Shown here piece by piece: positions 38,857-48,687 of a stretch of DNA of 64,000 bases. The DNA lies in the NCBI RefSeq assembly GCF_000760695.4, contig NZ_JHEG04000001.1:4360895-4424894 (forward strand), written 5' to 3'. Below the pieces are notes generated by a model, which worked only from the letters and a program-made list of their open reading frames with translations, was not told the origin of the DNA and did no database searches. This DNA comes from Tolypothrix bouteillei VB521301 (GTDB taxonomy: Bacteria > Cyanobacteriota > Cyanobacteriia > Cyanobacteriales > Nostocaceae). Position 1 is the first letter of the stretch. Every line of letters starts with the position of its first letter. A program made the translations under genes and the position numbers.

Positions 38857-39261
38857 TTAAGAAGAACGCCAATTCTCCATTTGCAAATTAGGTACTCTTT
38901 GAAATTCTCTCTCGTTAGATGTTACAAGAATATGATGATGAGTTAGTGCTGTTGCTGCAATTAGTAAATCATATGCACCGATAGGAGTACCTGCTGTTTT
39001 CAGGATACTTCTAATCTGAGCAGCTTGTTCGGCTTCTGACGCAGCAAAAGATAATGTCGTAATTGAACTTAAGAAAGTTTCGAGCGCCGATTGAATTTTA
39101 AGAGCCTTTTGGGGATTAATCGCTAATCCATATTTCACTTCCATTAGTGTTAAGGATGAAATAAAAATATCAACAGGAGAAGTAGATTTTAATCGCTTAA
39201 GTGTATTTTCTTCTCCCTTAATAAAATCACTAATTACACAAGTATCTAGTAAATAACCCAT
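38857..39261 (-). CDS. vapC: PIN-domain toxin (VapC/FitB-like)
   Basis: 134 residues. PIN nuclease acidic residues are visible: LLDTCVISDFIKG (Asp6), LMEVKYGL (Glu), and AYDLLIAATA with the final acidic cluster; the ending LVTSNEREFQRVPNL is typical of FitB-type members. It is predicted to cut RNA and to be held inactive by the upstream small protein, whose stop lies 2 bases before this start. Symbol given by family. Confidence 0.88.
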   Translation of the reverse strand: MGYLLDTCVISDFIKGEENTLKRLKSTSPVDIFISSLTLMEVKYGLAINPQKALKIQSALETFLSSITTLSFAASEAEQAAQIRSILKTAGTPIGAYDLLIAATALTHHHILVTSNEREFQRVPNLQMENWRSS

Positions 39262-39263
39262 CC

Positions 39264-39479
39264 TTAAAATTCGACTTCTTTAGGCGATAGCAGTTCGTCT
39301 CGGTAGGACTCAAAAACTATATTCTCTGTCACACCTTGATACTGCATAATAATTTCCGACCAATGAGTTGGTTTTGTTTCTAAGAAAGTTACAAAAACTC
39401 GGCTTTCACTAATGCCTTGTGGTGTTTCAGCAAGTTCGATTTTGCCGTTCTTGTAAATTCCTTCTATAGTTTGCAGCAT
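39264..39479 (-). CDS. Antitoxin of the PIN-domain pair (AF2212/DUF104-like)
   Basis: 71 residues from the ATG at 39479, preceded by AGGAGG; a longer frame (to 39539) is not needed. The N-terminus MLQTIEGIYKNGKIELAETP resembles the AF2212-type antitoxin family, a short beta-rich DNA-binding start, with an acidic C-terminus (DELLSPKEVEF) that would wrap the toxin. The two genes are almost contiguous, antitoxin first, as usual. Confidence 0.8.
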   Translation of the reverse strand: MLQTIEGIYKNGKIELAETPQGISESRVFVTFLETKPTHWSEIIMQYQGVTENIVFESYRDELLSPKEVEF

Positions 39480-39641
39480 TATTCTTTTCCTCCTAGCTAC
39501 ATTATAGTTGCTTGACAGCGATTGATTCACCTGTAACACTGAACACTTCTAAAACACATCCTTCTTCATTATTAGCAGGATGAGGAACAAAATCAATTTA
39601 TGTACTAGGATAAAATAAAGGAAAAAAATTTTGTTGTCGTT

Positions 39642-39785
39642 ATGAGTAACAGGTCTCAACTGCTCGAAGCAATTATAACCCTTCCGGAGGAGCTAGTTGA
39701 CCAGGCATTATCATTTTTAAGCACGATCGCGATTGTGCTGGAAAAATCAAGGCAATGACTGATTTTTTGAATGAAGACGGTTAAT
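39642..39785 (+). pseudogene. Possible decayed DUF2281-like antitoxin fragment
   Basis: A 38-codon frame from 39642 (MSNRSQLLEAIITLPEEL, then VDQALSFLSTI) resembles the start of DUF2281-type small proteins (LPEEL..E.LDFL). It stops at 39758, but a frame shifted at about 39720 continues as HDRDCAGKIKAMTDFLNEDG to 39785. It could be a broken antitoxin. Nearby 39861-39889 is a 9-pair perfect hairpin (CGGCAGAGG/CCTCTGCCG) without T-run. Confidence 0.35.
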
Positions 39786-39860
39786 TTTTGGAGAATCGTC
39801 TGTTGCGAGTCATGAAGCAAAATACGAAGGGATCGGACTTAGTTTTGTTATGCAGGAATA

Positions 39861-39889
39861 CGGCAGAGGTTGATGTTTACCCTCTGCCG
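39861..39889. other. Stable hairpin downstream of ugd
   Basis: CGGCAGAGG and CCTCTGCCG form nine perfect pairs around an 11-base loop, about 110 bases past the ugd stop. No T-run on either strand, so termination is uncertain. Confidence 0.5.
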
Positions 39890-39996
39890 TTCTGCGGTAA
39901 AACTAAAGCTAGAATATCAGTTTGTTAGTCATTTCAAACTTGCTTGTAGCTAGATTTTGGCTCTCATCCAAAATCCCAAATCCACGCATCCAAAAT

Positions 39997-41388
39997 CTAC
40001 CGACCAACACCAATATACTGGAAACCAGCCCGAATCATTGTCTCTGGGTCAAGATAATTACGACCATCAACCATGACTGGATGACTCATAAGTTGAGCCA
40101 TTTTGGCATAATCTAAGTTTTTGAATTGTTCCCATTCAGTGACAAGTACCAATGCATCACAACCATCAGCAAGTCTTTCAGCATCGGTTTCTACCAATAC
40201 GCCGCTCAAACCATGACGCATACCTGTTTGGGAAACAATTGGGTCATAAGCTTTCACTTTTGCGCCCAAGCGGTTCAACTGCTCGATAATATTGAGAGCG
40301 GGCGCATCGCGCATATCGTCTGTATCGGGCTTAAAGGTTAAACCTAACAATCCAATAGATTTACCTTTAAGAATTTTCAAAGCTTGCTGTAGTTTTTCAA
40401 TGGCAATTAATCGCTGGCGCTCGTTAACGCTTACAGCTGCTTTCATTAACTGAGCTTCATAACCGTAGTCATCAGCAGTATGAATTAATGCTGCAACATC
40501 TTTAGGGAAACAAGAACCACCCCAACCGATACCAGCGTTCAAGAACTTGTTACCGATACGGGAGTCTAAACCGATACCTTTTGCAACTTGAGTCACGTCA
40601 GCACCAACGCGATCGCAAATGTTAGCAACTTCGTTAATAAAACTAATCTTAGTTGCCAAGAAAGCGTTAGCAGCATATTTAATCATTTCTGCCGAACTCA
40701 AATCTGTTGTCAATACAGGTACTGGAGGTAAAGACGGATCTTCGGCAAATTTGCGCTCAACAATGGGAGTATAGAGTTGTTGCATCAAAGCGAGAGCTCT
40801 GGGGCTGTTACCTCCCACAACAATACGGTCTGGGTTGAAGGTATCATATACTGCTGAACCTTCCCGCAGAAACTCTGGGTTACTGACTACATCAAACTCT
40901 GCTGTAATTTCAGGCAATTTTTCTAATTCCGAACCACCACCTGCAGTCACAAGTGTTTTTTGACGTTCGGCAATACCATCTAAAACAATCATTCTTACCC
41001 AGTCTCCAGAACCGATAGGTACTGTAGACTTGTTAACAATAACTTTATAACCACCGTTTAAGTGAGCGCCAATACCGCGAGCAACTGCTTCAACGTAACG
41101 AGTATCGCTTTCACCAGTTGGTAGAGGCGGTGTTCCGACTGCAATAAACAAAATTTCTCCGTGAGCAACGCCTGCAGCCAAATCTGTAGTAAATTGAATC
41201 TTTTCTGCGTTAATTGCAGATTGCATAATTTCTGAGAGTCCCGGCTCAAATATCGGTGATTGCCCGGACTTCATAATTTTAACTTTCTCTTCGTTATTGT
41301 CTACACAAATAACATCATGACCAATGTGAGCTAAGCACGCACCTGTAACCAAACCAACGTAACCAGTACCTATAACACAAACACGCAT
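39997..41388 (-). CDS. ugd: UDP-glucose 6-dehydrogenase
   Basis: 463 residues. It oxidises UDP-glucose to UDP-glucuronate with two NAD+. N-terminal Rossmann motif GTGYVG (7-12), central IKYAANAFLATKISFINE helix with the conserved Lys237, and the catalytic cysteine C293 in GWGGSCFPKD, followed by GLTFKPDTDDMRDAP. It lies 103 bases downstream of a UDP-glucuronate decarboxylase gene on the same strand, so the two form a short UDP-xylose pathway for surface polysaccharide. Confidence 0.95.
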   Translation of the reverse strand: MRVCVIGTGYVGLVTGACLAHIGHDVICVDNNEEKVKIMKSGQSPIFEPGLSEIMQSAINAEKIQFTTDLAAGVAHGEILFIAVGTPPLPTGESDTRYVEAVARGIGAHLNGGYKVIVNKSTVPIGSGDWVRMIVLDGIAERQKTLVTAGGGSELEKLPEITAEFDVVSNPEFLREGSAVYDTFNPDRIVVGGNSPRALALMQQLYTPIVERKFAEDPSLPPVPVLTTDLSSAEMIKYAANAFLATKISFINEVANICDRVGADVTQVAKGIGLDSRIGNKFLNAGIGWGGSCFPKDVAALIHTADDYGYEAQLMKAAVSVNERQRLIAIEKLQQALKILKGKSIGLLGLTFKPDTDDMRDAPALNIIEQLNRLGAKVKAYDPIVSQTGMRHGLSGVLVETDAERLADGCDALVLVTEWEQFKNLDYAKMAQLMSHPVMVDGRNYLDPETMIRAGFQYIGVGR

Positions 41389-41491
41389 TTCGTTTTATTC
41401 CTCGTTTTATGGGGTGATTGAAGAAACTTTTCAGTGGGAGCAAAAACTATAAATTTATGGTTCCCAGAGCTAACAGTTTTCTTGCCATTAG

Positions 41492-42427
41492 CTATTGGCC
41501 ATTTTTAATGCGCTCGCGAAAATCTTCTACAGTCAGTTTTAACCCCTGTTGCAAAGGAACGCTAGGTTCCCAATTTAACCAAGTTTTTGCTCTTGTAATA
41601 TCAGGGCGGCGACGACGTGGATCGTCAGAAGGTAGTGGCTCAAACTGAATTTTTGCGTCAGGGTTAACTAAGTTTTGCACCGCTTGGGCTAACTCCAGAA
41701 TTGTATACTCATCAGGATTTCCCAAATTCACTGGACCGACGTATTCGTTATTCATCAGACGCATCAGACCGTCTACCAAATCAGAGACATAGCAAAAACT
41801 GCGGGTTTGCGAACCCTCTCCATAAACAGTCAGAGGAGTTCCCCGCAATGCTTGAACCACAAAGTTGCTAACGACCCGACCGTCATTTTCCAGCATTCGA
41901 GGTCCGTAGGTGTTAAATATTCTGGCAACACGGACATCTACTTTGTTTTGTCTGTAGTAATCAAAAGCCAAAGTTTCTGCAATGCGTTTTCCTTCGTCAT
42001 AGCAAGAGCGAATTCCAATAGGATTCACATTACCCCAGTACTCTTCACTTTGAGGATGAACGTTTGGATCTCCGTATACTTCACTTGTTGAAGCTAACAA
42101 AAATCTTGCTTTGACACGCTTAGCCAACCCCAACATATTCAACGTACCCATCACGTTGGTTTTAACTGTTTTTACGGGATTGTACTGGTAATGTACTGGG
42201 GAAGCAGGACAAGCCAAATGGTAAATTTGATCGACTTCTAATCTAATTGGCTCGGTGATGTCATGACGGATCATCTCGAAATATGGGTGATCCAACCATT
42301 TCAGGATATTACGTTTGTGTCCTGTATAAAAGTTGTCAAGGCAAATCACTTCATGTCCATCGGTTATTAACCGATCGATAAGATGGGAGCCAATAAACCC
42401 AGCACCGCCTGTTACCAAAATTCTCAT
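41492..42427 (-). CDS. UDP-glucuronate decarboxylase (UDP-xylose synthase)
   Basis: 311 residues, extended SDR. NAD-binding GGAGFIGSH (7-15), [11 protein letters not shown], and the catalytic YDEGKR (Tyr143, Lys147) with STSEVYGDP; the HDITEPI and [12 protein letters not shown] segments are diagnostic of the UXS group. It decarboxylates UDP-glucuronate, the product of the adjacent Ugd, to UDP-xylose. It is the first gene of the pair. Confidence 0.93.
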   Translation of the reverse strand: MRILVTGGAGFIGSHLIDRLITDGHEVICLDNFYTGHKRNILKWLDHPYFEMIRHDITEPIRLEVDQIYHLACPASPVHYQYNPVKTVKTNVMGTLNMLGLAKRVKARFLLASTSEVYGDPNVHPQSEEYWGNVNPIGIRSCYDEGKRIAETLAFDYYRQNKVDVRVARIFNTYGPRMLENDGRVVSNFVVQALRGTPLTVYGEGSQTRSFCYVSDLVDGLMRLMNNEYVGPVNLGNPDEYTILELAQAVQNLVNPDAKIQFEPLPSDDPRRRRPDITRAKTWLNWEPSVPLQQGLKLTVEDFRERIKNGQ

Positions 42428-42719
42428 AGTTTACCAGTTACTAACAAATGTTTGCTTTCTTCGCTTGCGCTTGTACTTAGATTACCCAGGCTTTAAACAA
42501 AAATACAGCAAAAGAAATATGCTTTTTTCGAGAGTTCTGGATGGATGTAGCTAGTTGCCCCTGGATGAGCGCTTGTTATCTGTGTACTCGCGGGTCTTAA
42601 CAAGACATAAAAAAAATAACAAACATTGTCTGCTTGTTGTTAGTGTTTAACCTAGATTTTACAAACTCTTTATAAAAGTAAAGTTTGTTAACGTATTTGT
42701 CACGAATATTGAACGCTGA

Positions 42720-44870
42720 TTACACAATCCCCTCAGACATGGCTGCTGTGGTTGTCGGAACATTAGCCGGTACAGCTGCTGTTTGAGTGCGTTGGGGTTC
42801 TCCAAGCATGACGATGGAACAAGTGAGTTGATTAGCCAATTGAGTGGTGACATCACTAATTGCTAACCTATCGGGGCTAGTACGATTGCGGACAAAAGGC
42901 AATACGACTAAATCAAATAATCTAGCTGCCTGTAAAATTGCTTGAGCGGTATTCTCATGAGCTAGAATCTGAATCTCTGGCGGGTTTGGTGTCCCAAGTT
43001 TAGATATAGTGAGCGAGAGTTGCGATCGCCGCCAAGCAATTTTACTTGAACTGGTACGACGTTCGCAAACATTCAGCACGGTCACTTGTGCTTGATTTGC
43101 TTCTGCTAAAATTTGGGCAAACTGTACCGATTGTAAAGAAGGTGGCGTCAAATTTTCTAATGGAACTAAAATCCTTTGAATTTTACTTGGTGAATCAACC
43201 AAACGAGTGACAGCTACCGGGCAATGAGAAGACCATAGAACGCTATCAATGACATTACCAAACAAACGTGCTTTTAACCCAGTCCGTTTACCCCAACCCA
43301 TGACAATCAAACTTGCTTTTTGTTCTCGAGAAGCCCGACTAATTCCGTGAGCAAAAGCATCGTCTATTCGCATTAAGGGTTGAGCCTCAACACCCATAAC
43401 TTTACTCAGTGCTGTTGCTTTTGCTAACAACCTTTGACTTCGTTGAACGGAGGCTTCCACGTGCGGAGCATCCATATGAGCAAAAGCCGTTGCGATCGCG
43501 AGGGGGACAATCTTACCATGTGTTTGCCGTGCCAGCAGTACCGCCATTTCAATCAGGTGTTGCTGTGTTTGGGGATTGTACACGGGGACTATAATGGTAT
43601 ACTGACTTTCTCGTTCCTCTGACTTTTGCTGAGGAGGTACAATTGGCTTCTGCTCTTTGCACGGTGGAGAAGTTAAACCTACAGCTGCGCGATTCGTTAT
43701 CAGCGGTCCCAGTATTGAAGTCAACAGCATCAAAATAATAATGCTGTTTAGAATCTGAATATTTAGCAATTTAGCTTGATAACCAACCAGTGCTGCTGCT
43801 AACGTCGTTCCTACTTGCGGTATTGACAGCGACCACATTGTCATGACTTCTTGCCAAGTGTATCGGTAAGTTACCTTTGCTAAAAAAGCCGCGATAAATT
43901 TAGCGATCGATAAACCAACAACAATCAGAACCGTTAACCCTAAAGTCTTAAAATTGGTTGTCAAAGAAGGTAAATCGACCTGCAAACCCAGATTCACAAA
44001 GAAAATCGGAATAAATAATACATTGCCAATGAATAATACCTTATCTTTAGCCGGACCTTCTCCCACTGTTTCATTAACAGCCAAACCAGCTAAGAAAGCT
44101 CCGAAAATCTTGTCCACGCCAACGATCTGCGATCCTACAAAAGTCACAAATACAGCAAGAATCACAAATAAAAATTGATTTCCTTCCTCATCCCCCGAGC
44201 GGCGAAAAAATTCTTTACCCAACCAATCAAAACCTACTAGAACGACAATTGAGTAGACAATTAAAGAACTAATTAATCCAACCACTAAGTTATAGTTAAA
44301 TTGCTCGGCTTTATGAACGGCTAAGCTAATCGCCAAGACTAGTAAAGCACCAAAATCAGTAACAATAGTGGCTCCGACAGTAACAGCTACAGCTTCATTA
44401 TTGACAACACCCAAACGACCAATCATGGGATATGCAACCAAAGTGTGGGAAGCCAATAAAGAGCCAATCAAAATAGCCGCATTCCAATCAAAGTTAAAAA
44501 TTCGCCCTATAGCAGTTCCTACTAGTAAAGGAACTATAAATGTAAAAAATCCGAATCCCAACGAACGATTTTTTACCCGATGAAATTGTTGTATATCTAC
44601 TTGTAACCCCGCCACAAACATCAGGTAAACTAACCCAATATATGAGAGTAAATTTATGACGGCAGAATCTTGACGCAAAATATTGCAGCCATGAGGTCCG
44701 AGGACTAACCCAGCAAGAAGCAATCCTACTAATCCAGGCAATCGCAGCCGCTCAAACAGGATTGGTACAACTAAAATGACTACCAACAGAATAGCAATGG
44801 GAACAATAGGTTCCTTGCTAAGAACTTGGAAAGCGGGTTCCAAAGCAAGAACTTGTAATGTGAGTTCCAT
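42720..44870 (-). CDS. CPA2 cation:proton antiporter with C-terminal UspA domains
   Basis: 716 residues. About 12-13 transmembrane helices (15-410) form a KefB/GerN-like exchanger; the conserved acidic site lies in the GATIVTDFGALLV segment. The cytoplasmic part (about 425-700) contains two universal-stress-type domains (GKIVPLAIATAF..., SLIVMGWGKRTG, then IQRILVPLENL), likely binding nucleotide. No TrkA-N (RCK) motif was seen. It probably exports Na+ or K+ in exchange for protons, helping pH or salt balance. Confidence 0.9.
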   Translation of the reverse strand: MELTLQVLALEPAFQVLSKEPIVPIAILLVVILVVPILFERLRLPGLVGLLLAGLVLGPHGCNILRQDSAVINLLSYIGLVYLMFVAGLQVDIQQFHRVKNRSLGFGFFTFIVPLLVGTAIGRIFNFDWNAAILIGSLLASHTLVAYPMIGRLGVVNNEAVAVTVGATIVTDFGALLVLAISLAVHKAEQFNYNLVVGLISSLIVYSIVVLVGFDWLGKEFFRRSGDEEGNQFLFVILAVFVTFVGSQIVGVDKIFGAFLAGLAVNETVGEGPAKDKVLFIGNVLFIPIFFVNLGLQVDLPSLTTNFKTLGLTVLIVVGLSIAKFIAAFLAKVTYRYTWQEVMTMWSLSIPQVGTTLAAALVGYQAKLLNIQILNSIIILMLLTSILGPLITNRAAVGLTSPPCKEQKPIVPPQQKSEERESQYTIIVPVYNPQTQQHLIEMAVLLARQTHGKIVPLAIATAFAHMDAPHVEASVQRSQRLLAKATALSKVMGVEAQPLMRIDDAFAHGISRASREQKASLIVMGWGKRTGLKARLFGNVIDSVLWSSHCPVAVTRLVDSPSKIQRILVPLENLTPPSLQSVQFAQILAEANQAQVTVLNVCERRTSSSKIAWRRSQLSLTISKLGTPNPPEIQILAHENTAQAILQAARLFDLVVLPFVRNRTSPDRLAISDVTTQLANQLTCSIVMLGEPQRTQTAAVPANVPTTTAAMSEGIV

Positions 44871-45012
44871 AGGTAGGACGCAGAAATGGCAATAGAGGAG
44901 CTTCGAGCGAAGTGTCTCTTATTTATTAAAACTTAACAATTTGCAAATTTACCCTGAAAAGAAATAAAAATTTTCCTTACACTACCCAAACGATTATCTA
45001 AAAACTAACTAC

Positions 45013-45669
45013 CTATGGGTGGATTTGGCTTAAGATAAATCGCAGGCGATCGTAATCCTCTTTAAGCAGTACACTGAGAGTACGTCCTGCTTTTACAAGC
45101 CATTGTCTGTCGGCTTTGCGTAGCTGATATACATCTCTAATAGCCGCTGCAGTTAGAGAATCTACTGGAGCACCACTGATAGAAAGCAATGTCTGTAAAA
45201 AATCAAGTTCTTCGGTGAATTTAATTATCTTTTCCGGTTCGCAGCGATAAACTGCTTGATGGATTTGAGGTGGACGAGGTGGTAGATATTGGTAAATTCT
45301 ACCGCTAACAAACGTATCATTTCCCGGTTGTTCAAACCCCACAATTGCAGCCCGAAACTCGGTTTTAAGCATAGCAAAAATTTGAGGTTGCTCCGAGCGC
45401 AAGTCTTCTAGTGACAGACCCAACGCTACTGCTCGATGCACCGAATCTATGGGCATAGTTGTCACATGATAGACAACGCCATAAATTTGATTCCCGGATT
45501 CTTCATCCAAAGAACGAACCCAGCTACCAAAAGGAGGCATTGAGGGAAAACTTAAATCATCAGGTTCCAAACACTGAGCTAAAAACTCGCAAGTTGACGT
45601 TTCTATCACCTCAGCAATATGGTTGGGATGACGATTGCTTCTATCAAACTGTGGTAGGGGAAGGCGCAT
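45013..45669 (-). CDS. HAS-barrel domain protein
   Basis: 218 residues. N-terminal beta barrel of the HAS (HerA-ATP synthase) type: AEVIETSTCEFLAQC, PFGSWVRSL and IYGVVYHVTT, without a following ATPase. The C-terminal 80 residues are helical and include ELDFLQTLLSISGAP. Such stand-alone versions are usual in cyanobacteria; function unknown. Upstream of the start (45670-45760) a small repeat with GGATAAAG/CTTTATCC complementarity separates it from ndhS. Confidence 0.75.
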   Translation of the reverse strand: MRLPLPQFDRSNRHPNHIAEVIETSTCEFLAQCLEPDDLSFPSMPPFGSWVRSLDEESGNQIYGVVYHVTTMPIDSVHRAVALGLSLEDLRSEQPQIFAMLKTEFRAAIVGFEQPGNDTFVSGRIYQYLPPRPPQIHQAVYRCEPEKIIKFTEELDFLQTLLSISGAPVDSLTAAAIRDVYQLRKADRQWLVKAGRTLSVLLKEDYDRLRFILSQIHP

Positions 45670-45759
45670 AAGACAAGGATGAAGGGTAAAGGATAAAGGA
45701 TAAAAGACGGAGGATAGGAAGTTTTATACTTTATCCTTCATACTTCATCCTTCATAGTT

Positions 45760-45954
45760 TTACTTTTTCTTTCGTGCTGTTGTTTCTACAAGTTCCAACT
45801 CTGAAAGACGAAATGTAATTAACTTATCCCAATTACCACCTTCAAATAGGACAGCTACTTTTCCATCACTCACCCGTTGCACGAGACCTTCATAGCGATA
45901 GTAAGTATCTGCGGGATTCTTGACACGAACAGTTGCTCCAGGCAGAAGAATCAT
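45760..45954 (-). CDS. ndhS: NAD(P)H dehydrogenase-like complex subunit S
   Basis: 64 residues. The SH3-like fold of NdhS is recognised from [36 protein letters not shown] and [11 protein letters not shown]. NdhS sits on the stromal/cytoplasmic arm of the photosynthetic complex I (NDH-1) and provides the ferredoxin docking site in cyclic electron flow. The basic tail (ARKKK) is short. Single small gene, same strand as the HAS-barrel gene. Confidence 0.92.
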   Translation of the reverse strand: MILLPGATVRVKNPADTYYRYEGLVQRVSDGKVAVLFEGGNWDKLITFRLSELELVETTARKKK

Positions 45955-45999
45955 CGTTTTTACCCTTGCTTGCTCCTACCTCTAGCTTATACTAAATTG

Positions 46000-46090
46000 C
46001 TAATGGCTAATGGCTAATTGCTAATTGTTCTTTTATTAGCCCGTCTTCCATCAGCACCAAGCCAGCCATTAGCCACTACCCATTAGCCAA
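46000..46090. repeat. GCTAATG/CATTAGC heptamer repeats before ndhS
   Basis: GCTAATGGCTAATGGCTAAT near 46001-46020 and the reverse form CCATTAGCC near 46070-46088, between rodA and ndhS. Confidence 0.75.
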
Positions 46091-46092
46091 AA

Positions 46093-47397
46093 TTAATACT
46101 TCTGTCGCTGGCGGAAATTGGCAACCGACTCAACAAGTCCCAAAGCAATAAAGTTTTTCAGCATGGCAGAACGTCCGTAACTCATCCAAGGGAGAGGAAT
46201 TCCCGCCACTGGTGCTAAACCAACAGTCATGCCAATGTTGACAACCATTTGGAACACGATCATGGATAACACACCTATGGCCAAGAGCGAACCAAAATTA
46301 TCTTTAGAAGTTTGAGCAACGTGTAGCAGGCGTTGACAAACCAAACAAAAGACAAAGAGAATGACCAAGCAGCCAATAAAACCAAATTCCTCACCTACAG
46401 CTGAGAAGATAAAGTCTGTGTGCTGTTCCGGAACGAAATTTAACTGAGTCATGGGACCTTTAAAAAGACCCCATCCCCACCATTCACCAGCACCAATAGC
46501 AATACGGGACTGGATGAGGTGATATCCTGCTCCCAAAGGATCGTGTTCGGGGTTGACAAATACGGTTAATCGGTCTTTTTGATATTCTTTTAATACGTGA
46601 TTCCACGCAAAAACACCCAACTCCCCTCCCAAAAGATTGAGAGACAAAGCACCTATACCGCCAAGCCCGTATCGCCGCCAAGGAAGAGTTAAAAAACCAA
46701 GCAATCCCATGGCAAACGACCATAGCAAGCCCAAGGGTGTCAAAGTGAAATCACCAAATAACGCTATGGAGAAAGGCCAGTGTATGCCAAATAGAATACC
46801 TGCAAAAATAGGGGAAACTAGCAGTATCAACCAACCGGGGTTAGCGTTTGCCCAATACAACATCCCCAAGACGATCGCACCAAATACAAGAGATGTTGCT
46901 AAATCTGGTTGCAAAAACACCAAAGCCCAAGGCACTGCGGTAATTCCTAAAGCTCTAATAACATTATCTAAATTAGAAGCAGTGCGTTTGTGTAACATCA
47001 CTGCTAAGGTAATGATTAAACCTATTTTGGCGAATTCTGAAGGTTGTACGTTAAAGCCCGCAACGCTAATCCACCGCTGTGCGCCTTTAGCACTGTGACC
47101 AACCAGCATAACTGCAATCAAGCTAGCGTTTGTTATGGCGTATGTTATCCAGTGCAACTGAATTAGGTTCTCATAACGGCATCTAGAAATGAAAAGGGCT
47201 AGGATGAGACCGATACCGCCCATCAGCCAATGCCACCACCAGTCCGTGAGACCCTGGTTCAACTCTGTACTGCGGATCATGACACCGCCAAATACGGTCA
47301 GGGCTACTGGTAATACAAATAACAACAAATCTACTTGTTGCCACGGTTTAAACCAATACTTCCAGCGAACTCTAGGAAGCGAACGTTTTAACAACAT
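46093..47397 (-). CDS. rodA: Rod-shape determining SEDS protein RodA
   Basis: 434 residues with about 10-12 transmembrane segments. SEDS-family features include WISVAGFNVQPSEFAKIG, FLQPDLATSL, the glutamate-rich FVPEQHTDFIFSAVGEEFGF loop and PLPWMSYGRSAML. RodA polymerises glycan strands of the peptidoglycan with a class B PBP during elongation. It is RodA rather than FtsW by the long central loop and the VPEQHTDFI context. 75 bases separate it from mrp, which is upstream on the same strand. Confidence 0.94.
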   Translation of the reverse strand: MLLKRSLPRVRWKYWFKPWQQVDLLLFVLPVALTVFGGVMIRSTELNQGLTDWWWHWLMGGIGLILALFISRCRYENLIQLHWITYAITNASLIAVMLVGHSAKGAQRWISVAGFNVQPSEFAKIGLIITLAVMLHKRTASNLDNVIRALGITAVPWALVFLQPDLATSLVFGAIVLGMLYWANANPGWLILLVSPIFAGILFGIHWPFSIALFGDFTLTPLGLLWSFAMGLLGFLTLPWRRYGLGGIGALSLNLLGGELGVFAWNHVLKEYQKDRLTVFVNPEHDPLGAGYHLIQSRIAIGAGEWWGWGLFKGPMTQLNFVPEQHTDFIFSAVGEEFGFIGCLVILFVFCLVCQRLLHVAQTSKDNFGSLLAIGVLSMIVFQMVVNIGMTVGLAPVAGIPLPWMSYGRSAMLKNFIALGLVESVANFRQRQKY

Positions 47398-47471
47398 TGT
47401 GGAATTTTTAAATATTTTGAATTAATTATTCGCTATTTATGTTGCTTCAACCAGACAAATTTTGACAATTT

Positions 47472-48542
47472 TTAGGTCAAAGCAGCAACTGATACTTTAC
47501 CCGCAATAGCAAGAGCGATCGCACTTAAAGCTTTAGCACTTGCTGAGCCTGGATCGGAAACAACAATGGGAATACCACTATCACCACCAATTCTGGTGGA
47601 AATTTCTATAGGTACGCATCCTAGTAACGGTACCCCCAATTCAGCCGCAGTTTTAGAACCACCCCCAGAACCAAAAATGTCATACTGTTTATCTGGCATA
47701 TCTGGTGGGATAAAGTAGCTCATATTTTCTACTATTCCCAAAATTGGCACATTCATTTGCTGGAACATTCGCAAGCCCTTACGAGCGTCCAATAGTGCTA
47801 CAGTTTGTGGAGTAGTGACAATAACTGCCCCTGCCATTGGAACTGCCTGTGCTAGTGTTAGCTGAGCATCACCCGTTCCGGGAGGCATATCTACAATCAA
47901 ATAGTCTAACTCTTCCCACTCAACTTGGTAGAGAAATTGGCGAATGACGCCATTCAGCATCGGTCCGCGCCAAATAACGGGTTGATCCCGGTCAATCAAA
48001 AATCCCATAGAGACGAGTTTGACACCATGATTGAAAGCAGGTTCTAGAATTTCTCCTTTTGGTGTTGACCTTACAACCATTTCAGCATCACCAAGACCTA
48101 GCATAGTGGGATCGTTAGGACCGTAGATATCGGCATCAAGCAAACCAACTTTTGCTCCTGTCTGTGCTAACGCAACCGCTACATTAACGGCAACTGTACT
48201 TTTACCGACTCCTCCCTTACCACTAGAAACTGCAAGAATATTTTTGACACCTGGAATTCCATTGCGATCGGGTAAACTTTTTTGCTGGGGTGTTTCTGCT
48301 GTCACCTCTACAGAAACATTTGTGACACCCGGTAGCTGCTTAACCGCTTTTTGACAATCTTCAACAATAAATTCACGCAAAGGACATGCAGGAGTTGTCA
48401 GTACTAAAGTAAAGCTAACCTGACCGCCATCAATTTTGATGTTGCGAATCATATTCATTTCAACCAGACTTTTGCGGAGTTCTGGATCTTGTACCGGACG
48501 CAACACTTCTAAAACTGAGTGAGAATCGAGCACGTCATACAT
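47472..48542 (-). CDS. mrp: Mrp/ApbC-type Fe-S cluster carrier ATPase
   Basis: 356 residues. An N-terminal DUF59/MIP18-like domain (about 6-85, with TTPACPL) is followed by a deviant Walker A P-loop GKGGVGKST (108-116), MPPGTGDAQLTL and the dimer-interface region. It assembles or transfers 4Fe-4S clusters. The usual CxxC pair after ENMSYF is missing here (IPPDMPDKQYDIFG instead), as I recall for cyanobacterial and plastid HCF101-like members, so cluster binding must use other ligands. HCF101 serves photosystem I cluster insertion (established for plants). Confidence 0.92.
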   Translation of the reverse strand: MYDVLDSHSVLEVLRPVQDPELRKSLVEMNMIRNIKIDGGQVSFTLVLTTPACPLREFIVEDCQKAVKQLPGVTNVSVEVTAETPQQKSLPDRNGIPGVKNILAVSSGKGGVGKSTVAVNVAVALAQTGAKVGLLDADIYGPNDPTMLGLGDAEMVVRSTPKGEILEPAFNHGVKLVSMGFLIDRDQPVIWRGPMLNGVIRQFLYQVEWEELDYLIVDMPPGTGDAQLTLAQAVPMAGAVIVTTPQTVALLDARKGLRMFQQMNVPILGIVENMSYFIPPDMPDKQYDIFGSGGGSKTAAELGVPLLGCVPIEISTRIGGDSGIPIVVSDPGSASAKALSAIALAIAGKVSVAALT

Positions 48543-48687
48543 AGTCTTTGTTTGCCTTATTGTTGCAACAATTTTTTACAAAAAGTTCTTGTCTATTTAG
48601 AATCTTAACTTTATTGGGGAATTGTTAGTTGTTAGTTGTCGATTGTTAGTATTTTTATACTACTAACCACCAACCACTAACAATTCA

